A stretch of DNA of 64,000 nt from an uncultured Oscillospiraceae bacterium (GCA_910588495.1 CAJUPU010000016.1:1-64000), one strand, 5' to 3'. Counted from the first letter of the stretch, positions 16,944 to 27,464 are shown. Notes: generated from the letters alone by a model not told the origin. Numbers and translations are program-made.

Positions 16944-17717
16944 ATGAACCTCAAGTACCGCAAGACCATCATCGCCGGCAACTGGAAGATGAACAAGACC
17001 CTCACCGAGACCAAGGCCTTCGCCGACGCCCTCAAGCCCCAGCTGGGCCGCCACAAGTGGTGCGAGGTGGTGCTGTGCGTCCCCGGCGTGAACATCCCCG
17101 GCGCAGTGCGCCTGTTCAAGGACACCCGGGTGGCCATCGGCGGCGAGACCTGCCACTACGAGGCCAGCGGCGCCTTCACCGGCGAGGTCACGGTGGAGAT
17201 GCTCAAGGACGTGGGCGCCAAGTACGTGATCATCGGCCACTCCGAGCGCCGCCAGTACTATAACGAGACCGACTTCACCGTGAACAAGAAGGTCCACGCC
17301 GCTCTGGAGGCCGGCCTGCGGCCCATCGTGTGCGTGGGCGAGAGCCTGGAGCAGCGGGAGCTGGGCGTCACCGAGGAGCTGATCTCCTACCAGGTGAAGG
17401 TGGCCCTGGCGGGGCTGAACGAGACCCAGGTGCGCCGGGTGGTCATCGCCTACGAGCCCATCTGGGCCATCGGCACCGGCAAGACCGCCACCGCCGAGCA
17501 GGCGGGGGCCGTGTGCACCCACATCCGCTCCATCATCCGCAAGCAGTACGGCGCCCGGGTGGCCCGGGCCGTCACCATCCAGTACGGCGGCTCCATGAAC
17601 GCCAAGAACGCCGCCGAGCTGCTCTCCCAGCCCGACATCGACGGCGGCCTCATCGGCGGCGCCTCCCTGAAGCCCGCCGACTTCATGGCCATCATCAACG
17701 CTGCCAACCAGGAATAA
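16944..17717 (+). CDS. tpiA: Triosephosphate isomerase
   Basis: This 257-residue TIM barrel interconverts dihydroxyacetone phosphate and glyceraldehyde 3-phosphate. It shows AGNWKMNKT at residue 12, catalytic His in IGHSERR near 99, the catalytic-Glu motif [14 protein letters not shown] near 170, and the phosphate-binding [10 protein letters not shown]. All expected catalytic residues are present. AAAAGAAGGGAG precedes the ATG; it is 61 bases after pgk and 32 before gpmI. Confidence 0.97.
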   Translation: MNLKYRKTIIAGNWKMNKTLTETKAFADALKPQLGRHKWCEVVLCVPGVNIPGAVRLFKDTRVAIGGETCHYEASGAFTGEVTVEMLKDVGAKYVIIGHSERRQYYNETDFTVNKKVHAALEAGLRPIVCVGESLEQRELGVTEELISYQVKVALAGLNETQVRRVVIAYEPIWAIGTGKTATAEQAGAVCTHIRSIIRKQYGARVARAVTIQYGGSMNAKNAAELLSQPDIDGGLIGGASLKPADFMAIINAANQE

Positions 17718-17749
17718 GAAGCGCGGAGCGTGACAACGCGAGGTATGTT

Positions 17750-19273
17750 ATGAAAACACCCACCACTTTAATTATCATGGACGGCTTCGGCCTGTCCTCC
17801 TCCACCGCCGCGGGGGACAACGCCATCCATGCCGCCCACACCCCCGAGCTGGACCGCATCTTCGCCGAGAACCCCACCTGCCGGCTGTCCGCCTCCGGCC
17901 TGGACGTGGGCCTGCCCGACGGACAGATGGGCAACAGCGAGGTGGGCCACACCAACATCGGCGCGGGCCGGGTGGTGTTCCAGGACCTGCCCAAGATCAC
18001 CAAGGCCATCTCCGACGGGGATTTCTTCGAGAATCCCGCTTATAAGGACGCCATGCTGGCGGCGAAAAACGCCGGCAAGGCCGTCCACATCTACGGCCTG
18101 ATGTCCAACGGCGGCGTCCACAGCCACATCGGCCACATCCAGGCGGCGGTGAAGATGGCCCACGATCTGGGCTGTGAAAAGATCTTCGTCCACTGCTTCA
18201 TGGACGGCCGGGACGTGCCCCCCACCTCCGGCAAGGATTTTGTGGCCCAGATGAAGAAGACCTGCGACCAATACGGGGCCCAGATCGCCACCATCTCCGG
18301 CCGCTATTACGCCATGGACCGGGACACCAACTGGGACCGGGTGGAGCGCTCCTACAAGGCCATGGTGTACGGCGAGAGCGAACACCGCTTCATCGGCGAT
18401 CCGGTGGGCGCCATGCAGGCCAGCTACGACGCCGGGATCACCGACGAGTTCGTGGTGCCCGTGATCACCGCCGAGCACGCCCAGATCGGCGAGGGCGACT
18501 CCATCATCTTCATGAACTTCCGGCCCGACCGGGCCCGGGAGATCACCCGCACCTTCGTGGACCCCGATTTCAAGGGCTTTGAGCGGAAAAAGGGCTTTTT
18601 CAAGGTGAACTACGTGTGCACCACCTCCTACGACGCCTCCATGCCCAACGTGGCCATCGCCTTCCCCAAGGAGAGCCTGGACAATATCTTCGGCGAGTAT
18701 ATCGCCCAGCAGAACATGACCCAGCTGCGCATCGCCGAGACCGAGAAGTACGCCCACGTCACTTTCTTTTTCAACGGCGGCGTGGAGACCGTGTTCCCCG
18801 GGGAGGACCGGTGCCTCATCCCCTCCCCCAAGGTGGCTACCTACGACCTCCAGCCCCAGATGAGCCAGCCCGAGGTCACCGCCGAGGCCGTGGCGCGCAT
18901 CAAGAGCGGCAAGTACGACGTGGTGATCCTCAACTTCGCCAACTGCGACATGGTGGGCCACACCGGCGTGTACGACGCCGCCGTCAAGGCCGCCGAGGCG
19001 GTGGACAGCGGCGTGGGCCAGGTGGTGGCCGCCACCTGTGAGATGGGCGGCGTGGCCATCATCACCGCCGACCACGGCAACGCCGAGCACATGGTGGAGC
19101 CGGACGGCTCCCCCTTCACCGCCCACACCACCAACCTGGTGCCCTGCTGCGTGGTGGGCGCGGACGTGCGCCTGCGGGACGGCCGCCTGGCCGACCTGGC
19201 CCCCACCATGCTGGACCTGATGGGCCTGAAGCAGCCCGCCGAGATGACCGGCGAGACGCTGATCGTGAAGTAA
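17750..19273 (+). CDS. gpmI: 2,3-bisphosphoglycerate-independent phosphoglycerate mutase
   Basis: This 507-residue, Mn-dependent mutase of the alkaline-phosphatase superfamily converts 3- to 2-phosphoglycerate. It has a metal-binding MDGFG near the N-terminus, the catalytic-Ser segment GNSEVGHTNIGAGR (about residue 62), FVHCFMDGRDVPP, FMNFRPDRAR and the late ITADHGNAEHM. The ATG at 17750 gives the standard N-terminus; the same frame is open for 140 codons upstream inside tpiA but is not coding there. Confidence 0.96.
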   Translation: MKTPTTLIIMDGFGLSSSTAAGDNAIHAAHTPELDRIFAENPTCRLSASGLDVGLPDGQMGNSEVGHTNIGAGRVVFQDLPKITKAISDGDFFENPAYKDAMLAAKNAGKAVHIYGLMSNGGVHSHIGHIQAAVKMAHDLGCEKIFVHCFMDGRDVPPTSGKDFVAQMKKTCDQYGAQIATISGRYYAMDRDTNWDRVERSYKAMVYGESEHRFIGDPVGAMQASYDAGITDEFVVPVITAEHAQIGEGDSIIFMNFRPDRAREITRTFVDPDFKGFERKKGFFKVNYVCTTSYDASMPNVAIAFPKESLDNIFGEYIAQQNMTQLRIAETEKYAHVTFFFNGGVETVFPGEDRCLIPSPKVATYDLQPQMSQPEVTAEAVARIKSGKYDVVILNFANCDMVGHTGVYDAAVKAAEAVDSGVGQVVAATCEMGGVAIITADHGNAEHMVEPDGSPFTAHTTNLVPCCVVGADVRLRDGRLADLAPTMLDLMGLKQPAEMTGETLIVK

Positions 19274-19299
19274 ACTCCCCATAGAAAGGAGACTGCCCC

Positions 19300-19446
19300 A
19301 TGTCAAGCGAAAAGGAAATGCTCATGGTCCAAAAAGCCACCGTGTATGACCTGATGCGCATCATCAAAGAAAACCCGGATAAAACTTATACCGTGGAGGA
19401 ATTGGAGCAGCTGCTCCATGCCTATATCCAAGGTGTTGAAACCTGA
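19300..19446 (+). CDS. 48-residue hypothetical protein between gpmI and eno
   Basis: An ATG at 19300 preceded by AGAAAGGAG opens a 48-codon frame ending in TGA at 19444-19446. The product begins MSSEKEMLMVQKATVYDLMR and ends LLHAYIQGVET. It looks helical and compact, with a middle segment (IIKENPDKTYTVEELEQLLHAY) that resembles a small winged-helix or helix-hairpin fold. The ideal ribosome site, glycolytic-operon position and normal composition argue for a real gene. Family unknown to me. Confidence 0.7.
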   Translation: MSSEKEMLMVQKATVYDLMRIIKENPDKTYTVEELEQLLHAYIQGVET

Positions 19447-19499
19447 TCGATCCATTTGTGTCCCTTGAGGTTCGTACCTCGTTAAACTATGACCTTTGA

Positions 19500-20829
<1,330 letters not shown>

Positions 20830-20866
20830 TCCCCTTCCCAGCGTTGGAGCGCCCAGCTCGGGGCCC

Positions 20867-20900
20867 CCATCGGAGCCCAGCGAAGCGGGTCCGATGGGGA
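20867..20900. other. Stem-loop downstream of eno
   Basis: CCCCATCGGA pairs with TCCGATGGGG across an AGCGAAGCG-type centre. A second small stem (GCCCTCGCC/GGCGGGGGC, 20926-20947) follows. Neither has a T tract, so they are not standard terminators and may be an intergenic repeat unit. Confidence 0.55.
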
Positions 20901-20979
20901 AAGGAGCCGCGGCGAAATGACCAAGCCCTCGCCGTCAGGCGGGGGCGAAGGCTATGGAGCCTGCGGCGACACAGGCAAC

Positions 20980-21028
20980 GCCGCCATTTGCCTGGGCCGT
21001 AAGGCGTTCTTCAACATCAAGTAAGAGG
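20980..21028 (+). repeat. Direct repeat copy 2 (orphan eno tail)
   Basis: This 49-base stretch matches the eno 3' end, including the TAAGAGG after the stop codon, at 47 of 49 positions. It has no start codon or ribosome site, so it is a dead fragment. Confidence 0.85.
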
Positions 21029-21046
21029 ACCGGCTCGTGTGACAAA

Positions 21047-21080
21047 AAGGACCTGGAGCTTTCGCTCCAGGTCCTTGTTT
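21047..21080. terminator. Bidirectional terminator after the eno region
   Basis: AAGGACCTGGAGC pairs perfectly with its complement around TTTC (21047-21076), with A's before and GTTT after. It separates the convergent glycolytic and radical SAM units. Confidence 0.85.
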
Positions 21081-21957
21081 ACAGTCCCGTCAGGTCGAAG
21101 GCCGGGATGAACCCCTCTCCGCTGGAGCCCAGCTCCTGGACGTACCCCGCCAGCCCCAGGTCCTCCATGTACGCCTTCGCCGCCCGAAGCTCAGACGCTC
21201 TCAGCGGACGCTGGAGCTCAGGGAAGCCGTCCAGCTCCCCCACCGGGGTGTACTGGGCCATGAGGGAGAACAGCACCGTCCCCGGGGGGAAGCTGTCCGC
21301 CACCCAATCCATCACCCGCTGGGCCTCCCGCGTCTGCCCCGGCAGGATCAGGTGCCGGATCAGCACCCCGCTCTTCAGCAGGCCGCCCTCCAGCCGGACC
21401 GGCCCCCGCTGGCGGACCATCTCCAGGATGGCCGCTGTAGCCGCCGACCGGTAGTCCGCCGCGCCGGAATACCTGCCCGCCAGGGCGGGGGTGACGTATT
21501 TCAGGTCCGGCAGATACACATCCACCTTTCCCTCCAGCCCTCTGAGCACCTCCGCCCGCTCATAGCCGCCGCTGTTCCACACCACCGGCAGACCGCCGGG
21601 GACGGGCCGCTCCAGCACCTTTGCCAGCACGTGGGTGAACTGGGTGGGGGTGACCAGCTCGATACACGTGGCCCCCTGGTCCGCCAGCCGCCGGAACACG
21701 GCGTACAGCTCGTCCTCACCCAGCGCCTTTCCCACCCCCTCCCGGCTGATGGAGCGGTTCTGGCAGAACACGCACCCCAGGGTGCAGCCGGAGAAGAACA
21801 CCGTCCCCGCCCCGGTTTCCCCGGAAATACAGGGCTCCTCCCAGAAGTGGAGGGCCGCCCGGGCGCACACCGGCAGGGCGGGCATCCGGCAAAAGCCCTC
21901 GCCGTGCGCCTCATCCCGCAGCGCCCCGCACCGGCGGGGGCAAAGGTCACAGATCAT
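21079..21957 (-). CDS. Radical SAM protein, PflA-like (COG1313 type)
   Basis: This 292-residue protein has an N-terminal CDLCPRRCG cysteine pair and then the radical SAM cluster motif C-x3-C-x2-C in FFSGCTLGCVFCQN (about residues 55-66). The barrel carries VWNSGGYE and VDVYLPDLKY, typical of the putative pyruvate-formate-lyase-activating-like family. Its substrate is not known. It overlaps the thymidine kinase gene by 11 bases, so the two are translationally coupled, though no functional link is evident. Confidence 0.87.
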   Translation of the reverse strand: MICDLCPRRCGALRDEAHGEGFCRMPALPVCARAALHFWEEPCISGETGAGTVFFSGCTLGCVFCQNRSISREGVGKALGEDELYAVFRRLADQGATCIELVTPTQFTHVLAKVLERPVPGGLPVVWNSGGYERAEVLRGLEGKVDVYLPDLKYVTPALAGRYSGAADYRSAATAAILEMVRQRGPVRLEGGLLKSGVLIRHLILPGQTREAQRVMDWVADSFPPGTVLFSLMAQYTPVGELDGFPELQRPLRASELRAAKAYMEDLGLAGYVQELGSSGEGFIPAFDLTGL

Positions 21958-22537
21958 ACGTCTTGCTCCAGTCAGGGCCCAGATCGCCCGCTTTCCAGTG
22001 CCTCCGGCACAGCCCGATGTAGCAGTCGTTGGCCCCCAGCACCACCTGCTCCCCCTCCTTGAGCACCACCCCGTTTTTGTCGAACCGGGCGTTGCAGATG
22101 GCCTTTTTGCCGCACCAGCAGATGGTCTTGACCTCCTCGATGATGTCGGCGCAGGCCAGCAGGGCCTCGGACCCAGGGAACAGCCGCCCGCTGAAGTCCG
22201 CCCGGAGGCCGTAGCAGATCACCGGCACGTTCATATCGTCCACGATCTCCGTCAGGTAGTCCACCTGGGCGTGGATGAGGAACTGGGCCTCGTCCACGAT
22301 CACGCACTGGTGCTTCCGGATGTCCGCCGGGGCCATCTCCTCCAGCTCCTCGAACCAAACGCACCGGTAGCGCAGGCCGATGCGGGAGTTGACCACCCGC
22401 TCCCCCTCCCGCTGGTCCAGGGCGGGCTTCACCATCAGGGCGCTCTGGCCCCGCTCCTCGTAGTTGTAGCGCACCATCAGCGCGTTGGCCGACTTGCTGG
22501 ACCCCATCACGCCGTAGCGGAAATACAGCTTTGCCAT
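21947..22537 (-). CDS. tdk: Thymidine kinase
   Basis: This 196-residue type II thymidine kinase phosphorylates thymidine in salvage. P-loop GVMGSSKSANAL lies near residue 9, Walker B VIVDEAQF near 87, and a zinc site uses CWCGKKAICNARF (about 142) with CRRHW near the C-terminus. Its ATG starts one base after the mutY stop codon, so mutY-tdk-radical SAM form one coupled operon. Confidence 0.95.
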   Translation of the reverse strand: MAKLYFRYGVMGSSKSANALMVRYNYEERGQSALMVKPALDQREGERVVNSRIGLRYRCVWFEELEEMAPADIRKHQCVIVDEAQFLIHAQVDYLTEIVDDMNVPVICYGLRADFSGRLFPGSEALLACADIIEEVKTICWCGKKAICNARFDKNGVVLKEGEQVVLGANDCYIGLCRRHWKAGDLGPDWSKTYDL

Positions 22538-22538
22538 G

Positions 22539-23588
22539 TCATTCTCCCCTATTCGATCTCACGCCCGCCAGCTGCAGCGCCCCCTCGAAGGCGCTGGGCA
22601 CGGCGTATTTCTCCTTCAGCTCCGTCCCGCCGGCCCACACCCAGCCCTCGGGCAGGGCGTCCCCCTCCGCCTCTCCGCACAGGATGGTCATATGCCACTC
22701 CACATGGGTGAAGACGTGCTTGGCCCGGGCGGCGCACGCATGGGGCGTGATCCCGATCCCCCACTCCTCCGGCGGGGACGCCCCACGCCCCTCGTGGTTG
22801 GGGAACTCCCACAGCCCCGCCAGCAGGCCCCTGTCCGGGCGGCGGCGGAGGGCCACCGTGTTCTCATGGAAGATCACCCACACCGTGCGCTCCTCCACCC
22901 GGCGGGACTTCTTTGGAGCCTTCACAGGCAGCTCTCCCACCCGGCCCTGGGCCAGGGCGGCGCAAAAGCTCTTTGCCGGGCACCGCTCGCACAGCGGCGC
23001 GCCGTTGGGCAGGCACACGGTGGCCCCCAGCTCCATCAGGGCCTGGTTGAAGGTCCCCGGCCAGTTCACGGGGATCGCCTTCTCCAGCGCCTTTGTCACC
23101 TTTTTCTTCATCCCAGGAGAGGCGATATCCCCGTCGTCCCCGCAGATCCGGGCGTACACCCGCAGCACGTTGCCGTCCACGGCGGGGACGGCCTGCCCGA
23201 ATGCGATGGAGCAGATGGCCCCGGCGGTGTAGTCCCCCACCCCGGGCAGGGCTCGGACCGCGGCGTAGTCCGACGGAAAGGCCCCGCCGTGGTCCGCCTC
23301 CACCGCCTTCGCCGCCCTTTGCAGGTTCCTGGCCCGGGAGTAGTACCCCAGCCCCTGCCACAGCTTCATCAGCCGCTCCTCGGGCAGGGCCGCCAGGGCG
23401 GAGATGTCCGGAGCCTCCTCCAAAAACCGCTGGTAGTAGTCCAGCACCGCCGCCACCCGGGTCTGCTGGAGCATGATCTCAGACAGCCAGACGTGATAGG
23501 GGGTGGGGTCGTCCCGCCAGGGGAGCTTTCTCGCGTTGTCCCAGAACCACTCCAGCAGGGGGACGGACAGTCGCTCCATGGGGTCCAC
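22539..23588 (-). CDS. mutY: A/G-specific adenine glycosylase
   Basis: This 349-residue DNA repair enzyme removes adenine mispaired with 8-oxoguanine. It has the catalytic-Glu helix WLSEIMLQQTRV (about residue 37), the helix-hairpin-helix LPGVGDYTAGAI with the catalytic Asp in AVDGNVLR, and a 4Fe-4S loop of C-x7-C-x2-C-x5-C form (CLPNGAPLCERCPAKSFC). A C-terminal NUDIX-like domain reads 8-oxoG. The GTG at 23588 is preferred since GGGAGG lies 7 bases before it; the ATG three codons later is 16 bases away. Confidence 0.94.
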   Translation of the reverse strand: MDPMERLSVPLLEWFWDNARKLPWRDDPTPYHVWLSEIMLQQTRVAAVLDYYQRFLEEAPDISALAALPEERLMKLWQGLGYYSRARNLQRAAKAVEADHGGAFPSDYAAVRALPGVGDYTAGAICSIAFGQAVPAVDGNVLRVYARICGDDGDIASPGMKKKVTKALEKAIPVNWPGTFNQALMELGATVCLPNGAPLCERCPAKSFCAALAQGRVGELPVKAPKKSRRVEERTVWVIFHENTVALRRRPDRGLLAGLWEFPNHEGRGASPPEEWGIGITPHACAARAKHVFTHVEWHMTILCGEAEGDALPEGWVWAGGTELKEKYAVPSAFEGALQLAGVRSNRGE

Positions 23589-23647
23589 GGCGGCGCCTCC
23601 CTTCGATGAGATATCCCATTTTACCACGGGGGCGGCGGTTTTTCAAC

Positions 23648-23676
23648 TTGAATCGGCCCGCCCGCTGTGATATAGT
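23648..23676 (+). promoter_or_regulatory. Promoter of the GNAT gene
   Basis: TTGAAT (23648-23653), 17 bases, TATAGT (23671-23676). Downstream, CACTCGAT (23696-23703) and ATCGAGTG (23722-23729) form an 8-bp perfect inverted repeat ending at the GGAGG ribosome site, so a leader hairpin or operator could limit translation. Confidence 0.65.
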
Positions 23677-23741
23677 CAAAACACTTGAAAATCGGCACTC
23701 GATTTTCGAGACGGGCACAGGATCGAGTGGAGGCGGAACCT

Positions 23742-24185
23742 ATGGAGATCAGGCAGGTCATGGAGGACAAAAAGCGTTATCTCCCCCTCCTTCTGCTGGC
23801 GGACGAGCAGGAGGACATGATCGACCGCTATCTGGAGCGGGGGACCATGTATGTGCTGGATGACGGCGGCGTGGTGGGGGAGTGCGTGGTCACCGGCGAG
23901 GGAGACGGCGTGCTGGAGCTGAAGAGCCTGGCCGTCGCGCCGGAGGCACAGGGAAAGGGGTACGGCCGGGCGCTCATCGACTTCCTCTGCCGGACCTACC
24001 GGGGCCGCTTCCGCGTTTTGCAGGCGGGCACCGGCGACAGCCCGCTGACGGTGCCCTTCTATAAAAGGTGCGGTTTCGTCCGCTCCCACGTGGTGGAGGG
24101 GTTCTTCACCGACCACTACGACCACCCCATCATCGAGGCGGGGGTCCGGCTGAGGGACATGGTCTATCTGCGCAAAACGCTGTAA
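23742..24185 (+). CDS. GNAT-family N-acetyltransferase
   Basis: This 147-residue protein has the GNAT acetyl-CoA site: LKSLAVAPEAQGKGYGRALI (about residues 62-82), with the Q/R-x-x-G-x-G/A pattern. An aromatic and Gly-rich end (FYKRCGFV) is also typical. The acetylated substrate is unknown. The ATG at 23742, preceded by GGAGG, is used rather than the upstream in-frame ATG at 23685, which lies at the promoter. Confidence 0.88.
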   Translation: MEIRQVMEDKKRYLPLLLLADEQEDMIDRYLERGTMYVLDDGGVVGECVVTGEGDGVLELKSLAVAPEAQGKGYGRALIDFLCRTYRGRFRVLQAGTGDSPLTVPFYKRCGFVRSHVVEGFFTDHYDHPIIEAGVRLRDMVYLRKTL

Positions 24186-24192
24186 GAACCTA

Positions 24193-24226
24193 AAAGAGCG
24201 CCCCGCCGTGCGGCGGGGCGCTCTTT
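24193..24226. terminator. Bidirectional terminator
   Basis: A 16-bp perfect stem, AAAGAGCGCCCCGCCG and its complement around a TG loop, separates the convergent GNAT and acyl-CoA dehydrogenase genes. Confidence 0.88.
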
Positions 24227-24251
24227 GTCGCTTTTTCGAAGGGGAACAGGC

Positions 24252-25394
24252 TCACTTCACGCCCATCCAGCCGGAGATGACCATCCGCTGGACCTCGGAG
24301 GTGCCCTCGTAGATCTCGGTGATCTTGGCATCCCGCATCATGCGCTCGAAGGGGTACTCGCGGGTGTAGCCGTAGCCGCCGGTGAGCTGGAGGGTGCGGC
24401 GGGTCACGTCGGAGGCGGTCTCAGCGGCCACCAGCTTGGCCATAGCGGCCAGGTGGCTGTGGGGCTCGTGGTCCTGCTTGGCCTGGGCGGCACGGTAGAC
24501 CAGCAGACGGGCGGCGTCCACATGGGCCTGCATGTCGGCCAGCTGGAACTGGGTGTTCTGGAACTGGCTGATGCGCTTGCCAAACTGCACCCGCTCCTTG
24601 GTGTACTTCACGCACTCGTCGATGCTGGCCTGGGCGATGCCCAGAGCCTGGGCCGCGATGCCGATCCGGCCGCCGTCCAGGGTGGTCATGGCCACCTTGA
24701 AGCCCTTGTTCAGCTCGCCCAGCAGGTTCTCCTTGGGCACGATGCAGTCCTCGAACACCAGCTCGCAGGTGGAGGAGCCGCGGATGCCCATCTTCTTCTC
24801 GTGGGAGCCCACCTTGAAGCCGGGGAAGTCCTTCTCCACGATGAAGGCGGAGATGCCCTTGGTGCCCAGCTCTTTGTTGGTCATGGCGAACACCACGAAC
24901 ACATTGGCGAAGCCCGCGTTGGTGATGAAGATCTTGGAGCCGTTGAGCACCCAGTGGTCGCCCTTGTCCTCGGCGATGGTCTTCTGCATGGCGGCGTCGG
25001 TGCCCGCGCCGGGCTCGGTGAGGCCGAAGGCGCCCAGCCACTCGCCGGTGCACAGCTTGCTGAGGTACTTCTGCTTCTGCTCCTCGGTGCCGTACTGGCT
25101 GATGGGCCAGCAGCACAGGGAGGTGTGGGCGGACACCATGACGGAGGTGGTGGCGCAGTGCTTGGCCAGCTCCTCGCATACGCCGATGTAGTTGAGGTAG
25201 CTCAAGTTGGCCCCGCCGTACTCCTCGGGGAAGGGCACGCCCATCATGCCCATCTCAGCCAGCTTGTGCCAGGTCTCCTCGGGGAAGCGCTCGTTCTCAT
25301 CCACCTCGGCGGCCTTGGGGGCCACCTCTTTGAGGCAGAAGTCGTGGAGCATGTCAAGGATCTCCTGTTCCTCTTCGTTAAAGTGGAAATTCAT
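24252..25394 (-). CDS. Acyl-CoA dehydrogenase (short-chain, Bcd-like)
   Basis: This 380-residue FAD enzyme desaturates acyl-CoA or runs in reverse as an enoyl-CoA reductase with electron-transferring flavoprotein. It shows an N-terminal helical domain, FGLTEPGAGTDA (FAD/substrate loop, about residue 130), and the catalytic Glu in IYEGTSEVQ near residue 363. The short-chain Glu position fits butyryl- or acryloyl-CoA reductase-type enzymes. The ATG at 25394 with AAGGAAAG is chosen. It lies downstream of etfBA, separated by a hairpin. Confidence 0.93.
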   Translation of the reverse strand: MNFHFNEEEQEILDMLHDFCLKEVAPKAAEVDENERFPEETWHKLAEMGMMGVPFPEEYGGANLSYLNYIGVCEELAKHCATTSVMVSAHTSLCCWPISQYGTEEQKQKYLSKLCTGEWLGAFGLTEPGAGTDAAMQKTIAEDKGDHWVLNGSKIFITNAGFANVFVVFAMTNKELGTKGISAFIVEKDFPGFKVGSHEKKMGIRGSSTCELVFEDCIVPKENLLGELNKGFKVAMTTLDGGRIGIAAQALGIAQASIDECVKYTKERVQFGKRISQFQNTQFQLADMQAHVDAARLLVYRAAQAKQDHEPHSHLAAMAKLVAAETASDVTRRTLQLTGGYGYTREYPFERMMRDAKITEIYEGTSEVQRMVISGWMGVK

Positions 25395-25467
25395 GGCGCA
25401 TCTTTCCTTTCTTGATCGTTTTAGAAAATGACAAAACGCCGGAGCCGTCAAAAATACGAATCCACCG

Positions 25468-25498
25468 CCGGGAAGGGGGTTTTTGCCCCCTTTCCCGG
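25468..25498 (-). other. Hairpin between etfA and the acyl-CoA dehydrogenase gene
   Basis: CCGGGAA and GGGGG pair with CCCCC and TTCCCGG with one bulge. On the transcript it is followed by GTATTTTT some 12 bases on. It may act as an attenuator that lowers the downstream gene relative to etfBA. Confidence 0.6.
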
Positions 25499-25542
25499 AC
25501 GGCTCGTCCTTATTTTCAACAGCCCGGTGTCGTATCCGGAGA

Positions 25543-26547
25543 TCAGCCGCGGGCCTTCTTGATCTCGTCCACCAGCACGGGGAGCACCTCAAAGAGGTTG
25601 CCCACCACGCCGTAGTCGGCCACGTCGAAGATGGGGGCGTCGGGGTCCTTGTTGATGGCCACGACCACGTCGGAACCGCTCATGCCCGCCAGGTGCTGGA
25701 TGGCGCCGGAGATGCCGCAGGCGATGTACAGCTTGGGACCCACGGTCTTGCCGGTCTGGCCCACCTGATGGGCGTGGGCGATCCAGCCCGCGTCCACGGC
25801 AGCGCGGGATGCGCCCACGGTGGCGCCCAGAGTGTCGGCCAGGGCCTTGATGGTGTCGAAGCCCTCGGGGCCGCCCACGCCGCGGCCGCCGGACACGATG
25901 ATCTCAGCGCCCTCCAGGTCCACGTTCTCGCCGCCCATCTCCTTGATGAGCTCGATCACCTGGGTGCGGATCTGATCGTCGGCCACGTGGATGTCCTCTT
26001 TCACGATCTCGGCGTTGGCGGCGGTCACGTCGCCCTTCTTGAACACGCCGGGGCGCACGGTGCCGATCTGGGGCCGGTGGTTGGGGCAGATGATGGTGGC
26101 CATCAGGTTGCCGCCGAAGGCGGGACGGGTCCACGCCACGTTGCCGGTCTCATCGTCGATGTCCAGCGCGGTGCAGTCGGCGGTCAGGCCGGTGTGCAGA
26201 CGGCAGGACACACGGGGGCCCAGGTCGCGGCCGTTGTTGGTGGCGCCGATGAGCATACTGGTGGGGCCGTACTTCTCCACCAGGGTGCACAGGGCGATGG
26301 CGTAGGCGTCGGTGCTGTAATGCTTGTACTCGGGGCCATCGACGACGATGACCTTGTCCGCGCCGTGCTCGCTGGCGGCCTTGACGGCCTCGTCCGCGCC
26401 GCTGCCGATGACCACCGCCACCAGAGCGCCGCCCTGCTTGCCCGCCATCATCTTGCCGGGGGTCAGCAGCTCGATGCCCACGTTCTTCGCGGTGCCGTCC
26501 TCGTTGGTCTCAACAAATACCCACAGGTCTTTGGTCTTGGCTTCCAT
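25543..26547 (-). CDS. etfA: Electron transfer flavoprotein subunit alpha
   Basis: This 334-residue subunit has the FAD-binding C-terminal domain with [35 protein letters not shown] and [10 protein letters not shown]. It forms the EtfAB heterodimer that passes electrons to or from acyl-CoA dehydrogenases; Clostridial versions can bifurcate electrons from NADH to crotonyl-CoA and ferredoxin. It is 15 bases after etfB and upstream of an acyl-CoA dehydrogenase. Bifurcation itself cannot be proven from sequence by eye. Confidence 0.95.
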   Translation of the reverse strand: MEAKTKDLWVFVETNEDGTAKNVGIELLTPGKMMAGKQGGALVAVVIGSGADEAVKAASEHGADKVIVVDGPEYKHYSTDAYAIALCTLVEKYGPTSMLIGATNNGRDLGPRVSCRLHTGLTADCTALDIDDETGNVAWTRPAFGGNLMATIICPNHRPQIGTVRPGVFKKGDVTAANAEIVKEDIHVADDQIRTQVIELIKEMGGENVDLEGAEIIVSGGRGVGGPEGFDTIKALADTLGATVGASRAAVDAGWIAHAHQVGQTGKTVGPKLYIACGISGAIQHLAGMSGSDVVVAINKDPDAPIFDVADYGVVGNLFEVLPVLVDEIKKARG

Positions 26548-26562
26548 TGTGCTTCCCCTCCC

Positions 26563-27369
26563 TTAAATGATGCTGGCCGCGGTGAGCAGCTCGAACAGCT
26601 TCTTGGCGGACGCCGCGTTGTCCTCTTCCTTGATCTTCACGCCGCCCGTCTTCTTCTGGGGCACGAAGGTCTTCTTCACGTTGGTGGGGGAGCCCTTCAG
26701 GCCGATGCGGGTGGTGTCGATGTCGGGGAAGGCGTCGTCGCCCAGAACGGGGATCTCCGCCTTGTTGGCGGCCATCTTCCGCTTGATGGTGGGGTAGCGG
26801 GGGTCCCAGGCGGGCTTGGTGTAGGTGATCAGGCAGGGGAACTTCACGCCGACGACCTCGACGCCCTCCTCGACCTCTTTCTTCACCTTCAGCATATCGC
26901 CGTCCACCTCGGCCTCCAGGCCGTAGGTGACCTGGGGATAGCCCAGATGCTCGGCCAGCTCGGGGCCCACCTGGGCGGTGTCGCCGTCGATGGCCTGCTT
27001 GCCGCAGAAGATGGCGTCGAACTTGGCGCCCTCCAGCTCCTCCACCTTCTTCACGGCGTTATAGAGGATGTAGCTGGTGGCCAGGGTGTCGGAGCCGCCG
27101 AAGGTCCGGCCGGACACTAAGTACGCCTTGTCCGCAGCAATGGCCAGGCACTCCTTCAGGGCCGCGGTGGCCTGGGGGGGACCCATGGACAGCACTACGA
27201 TCTTGGTATCGGGGTTCTTGTCCTTGATGCGGGCGGCCGCCTCCAGGGCGTAGCCGTCGAAGGGGTTGACGATGCTGGGAACGCCGTCACGGATGAGGGT
27301 GTTCTTCACCGGATCGATCTTGATCTCGGTGGTGTCAGGCACCTGCTTGACACAGACCAGGATGTTCAT
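26563..27369 (-). CDS. etfB: Electron transfer flavoprotein subunit beta
   Basis: This 268-residue subunit starts MNILVCVKQVPDTTEIKID, and has NPFDGYALEAAARIKD and FCGKQAIDGDTAQVGPELAEHLG, the ETF-beta signatures for nucleotide and partner binding. It is first in the etfBA-acd unit and has its own promoter at 27436-27464, although read-through from the upstream acyl-CoA dehydrogenase is possible. AGGAGG precedes the ATG. Confidence 0.95.
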   Translation of the reverse strand: MNILVCVKQVPDTTEIKIDPVKNTLIRDGVPSIVNPFDGYALEAAARIKDKNPDTKIVVLSMGPPQATAALKECLAIAADKAYLVSGRTFGGSDTLATSYILYNAVKKVEELEGAKFDAIFCGKQAIDGDTAQVGPELAEHLGYPQVTYGLEAEVDGDMLKVKKEVEEGVEVVGVKFPCLITYTKPAWDPRYPTIKRKMAANKAEIPVLGDDAFPDIDTTRIGLKGSPTNVKKTFVPQKKTGGVKIKEEDNAASAKKLFELLTAASII

Positions 27370-27435
27370 CGGGGATTCCTCCTAACTAGATTTTTTGCAG
27401 GACATTCCATCAGGTACACAGTTTACCACGGTCCT

Positions 27436-27464
27436 ATCTTACCACATCTCCGTCCACAATTCAA
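27436..27464 (-). promoter_or_regulatory. etfB promoter
   Basis: Read on the minus strand: TTGAAT (27464-27459), 17 bases, TAAGAT (27441-27436), leaving a leader of about 60 bases before etfB. Confidence 0.6.
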
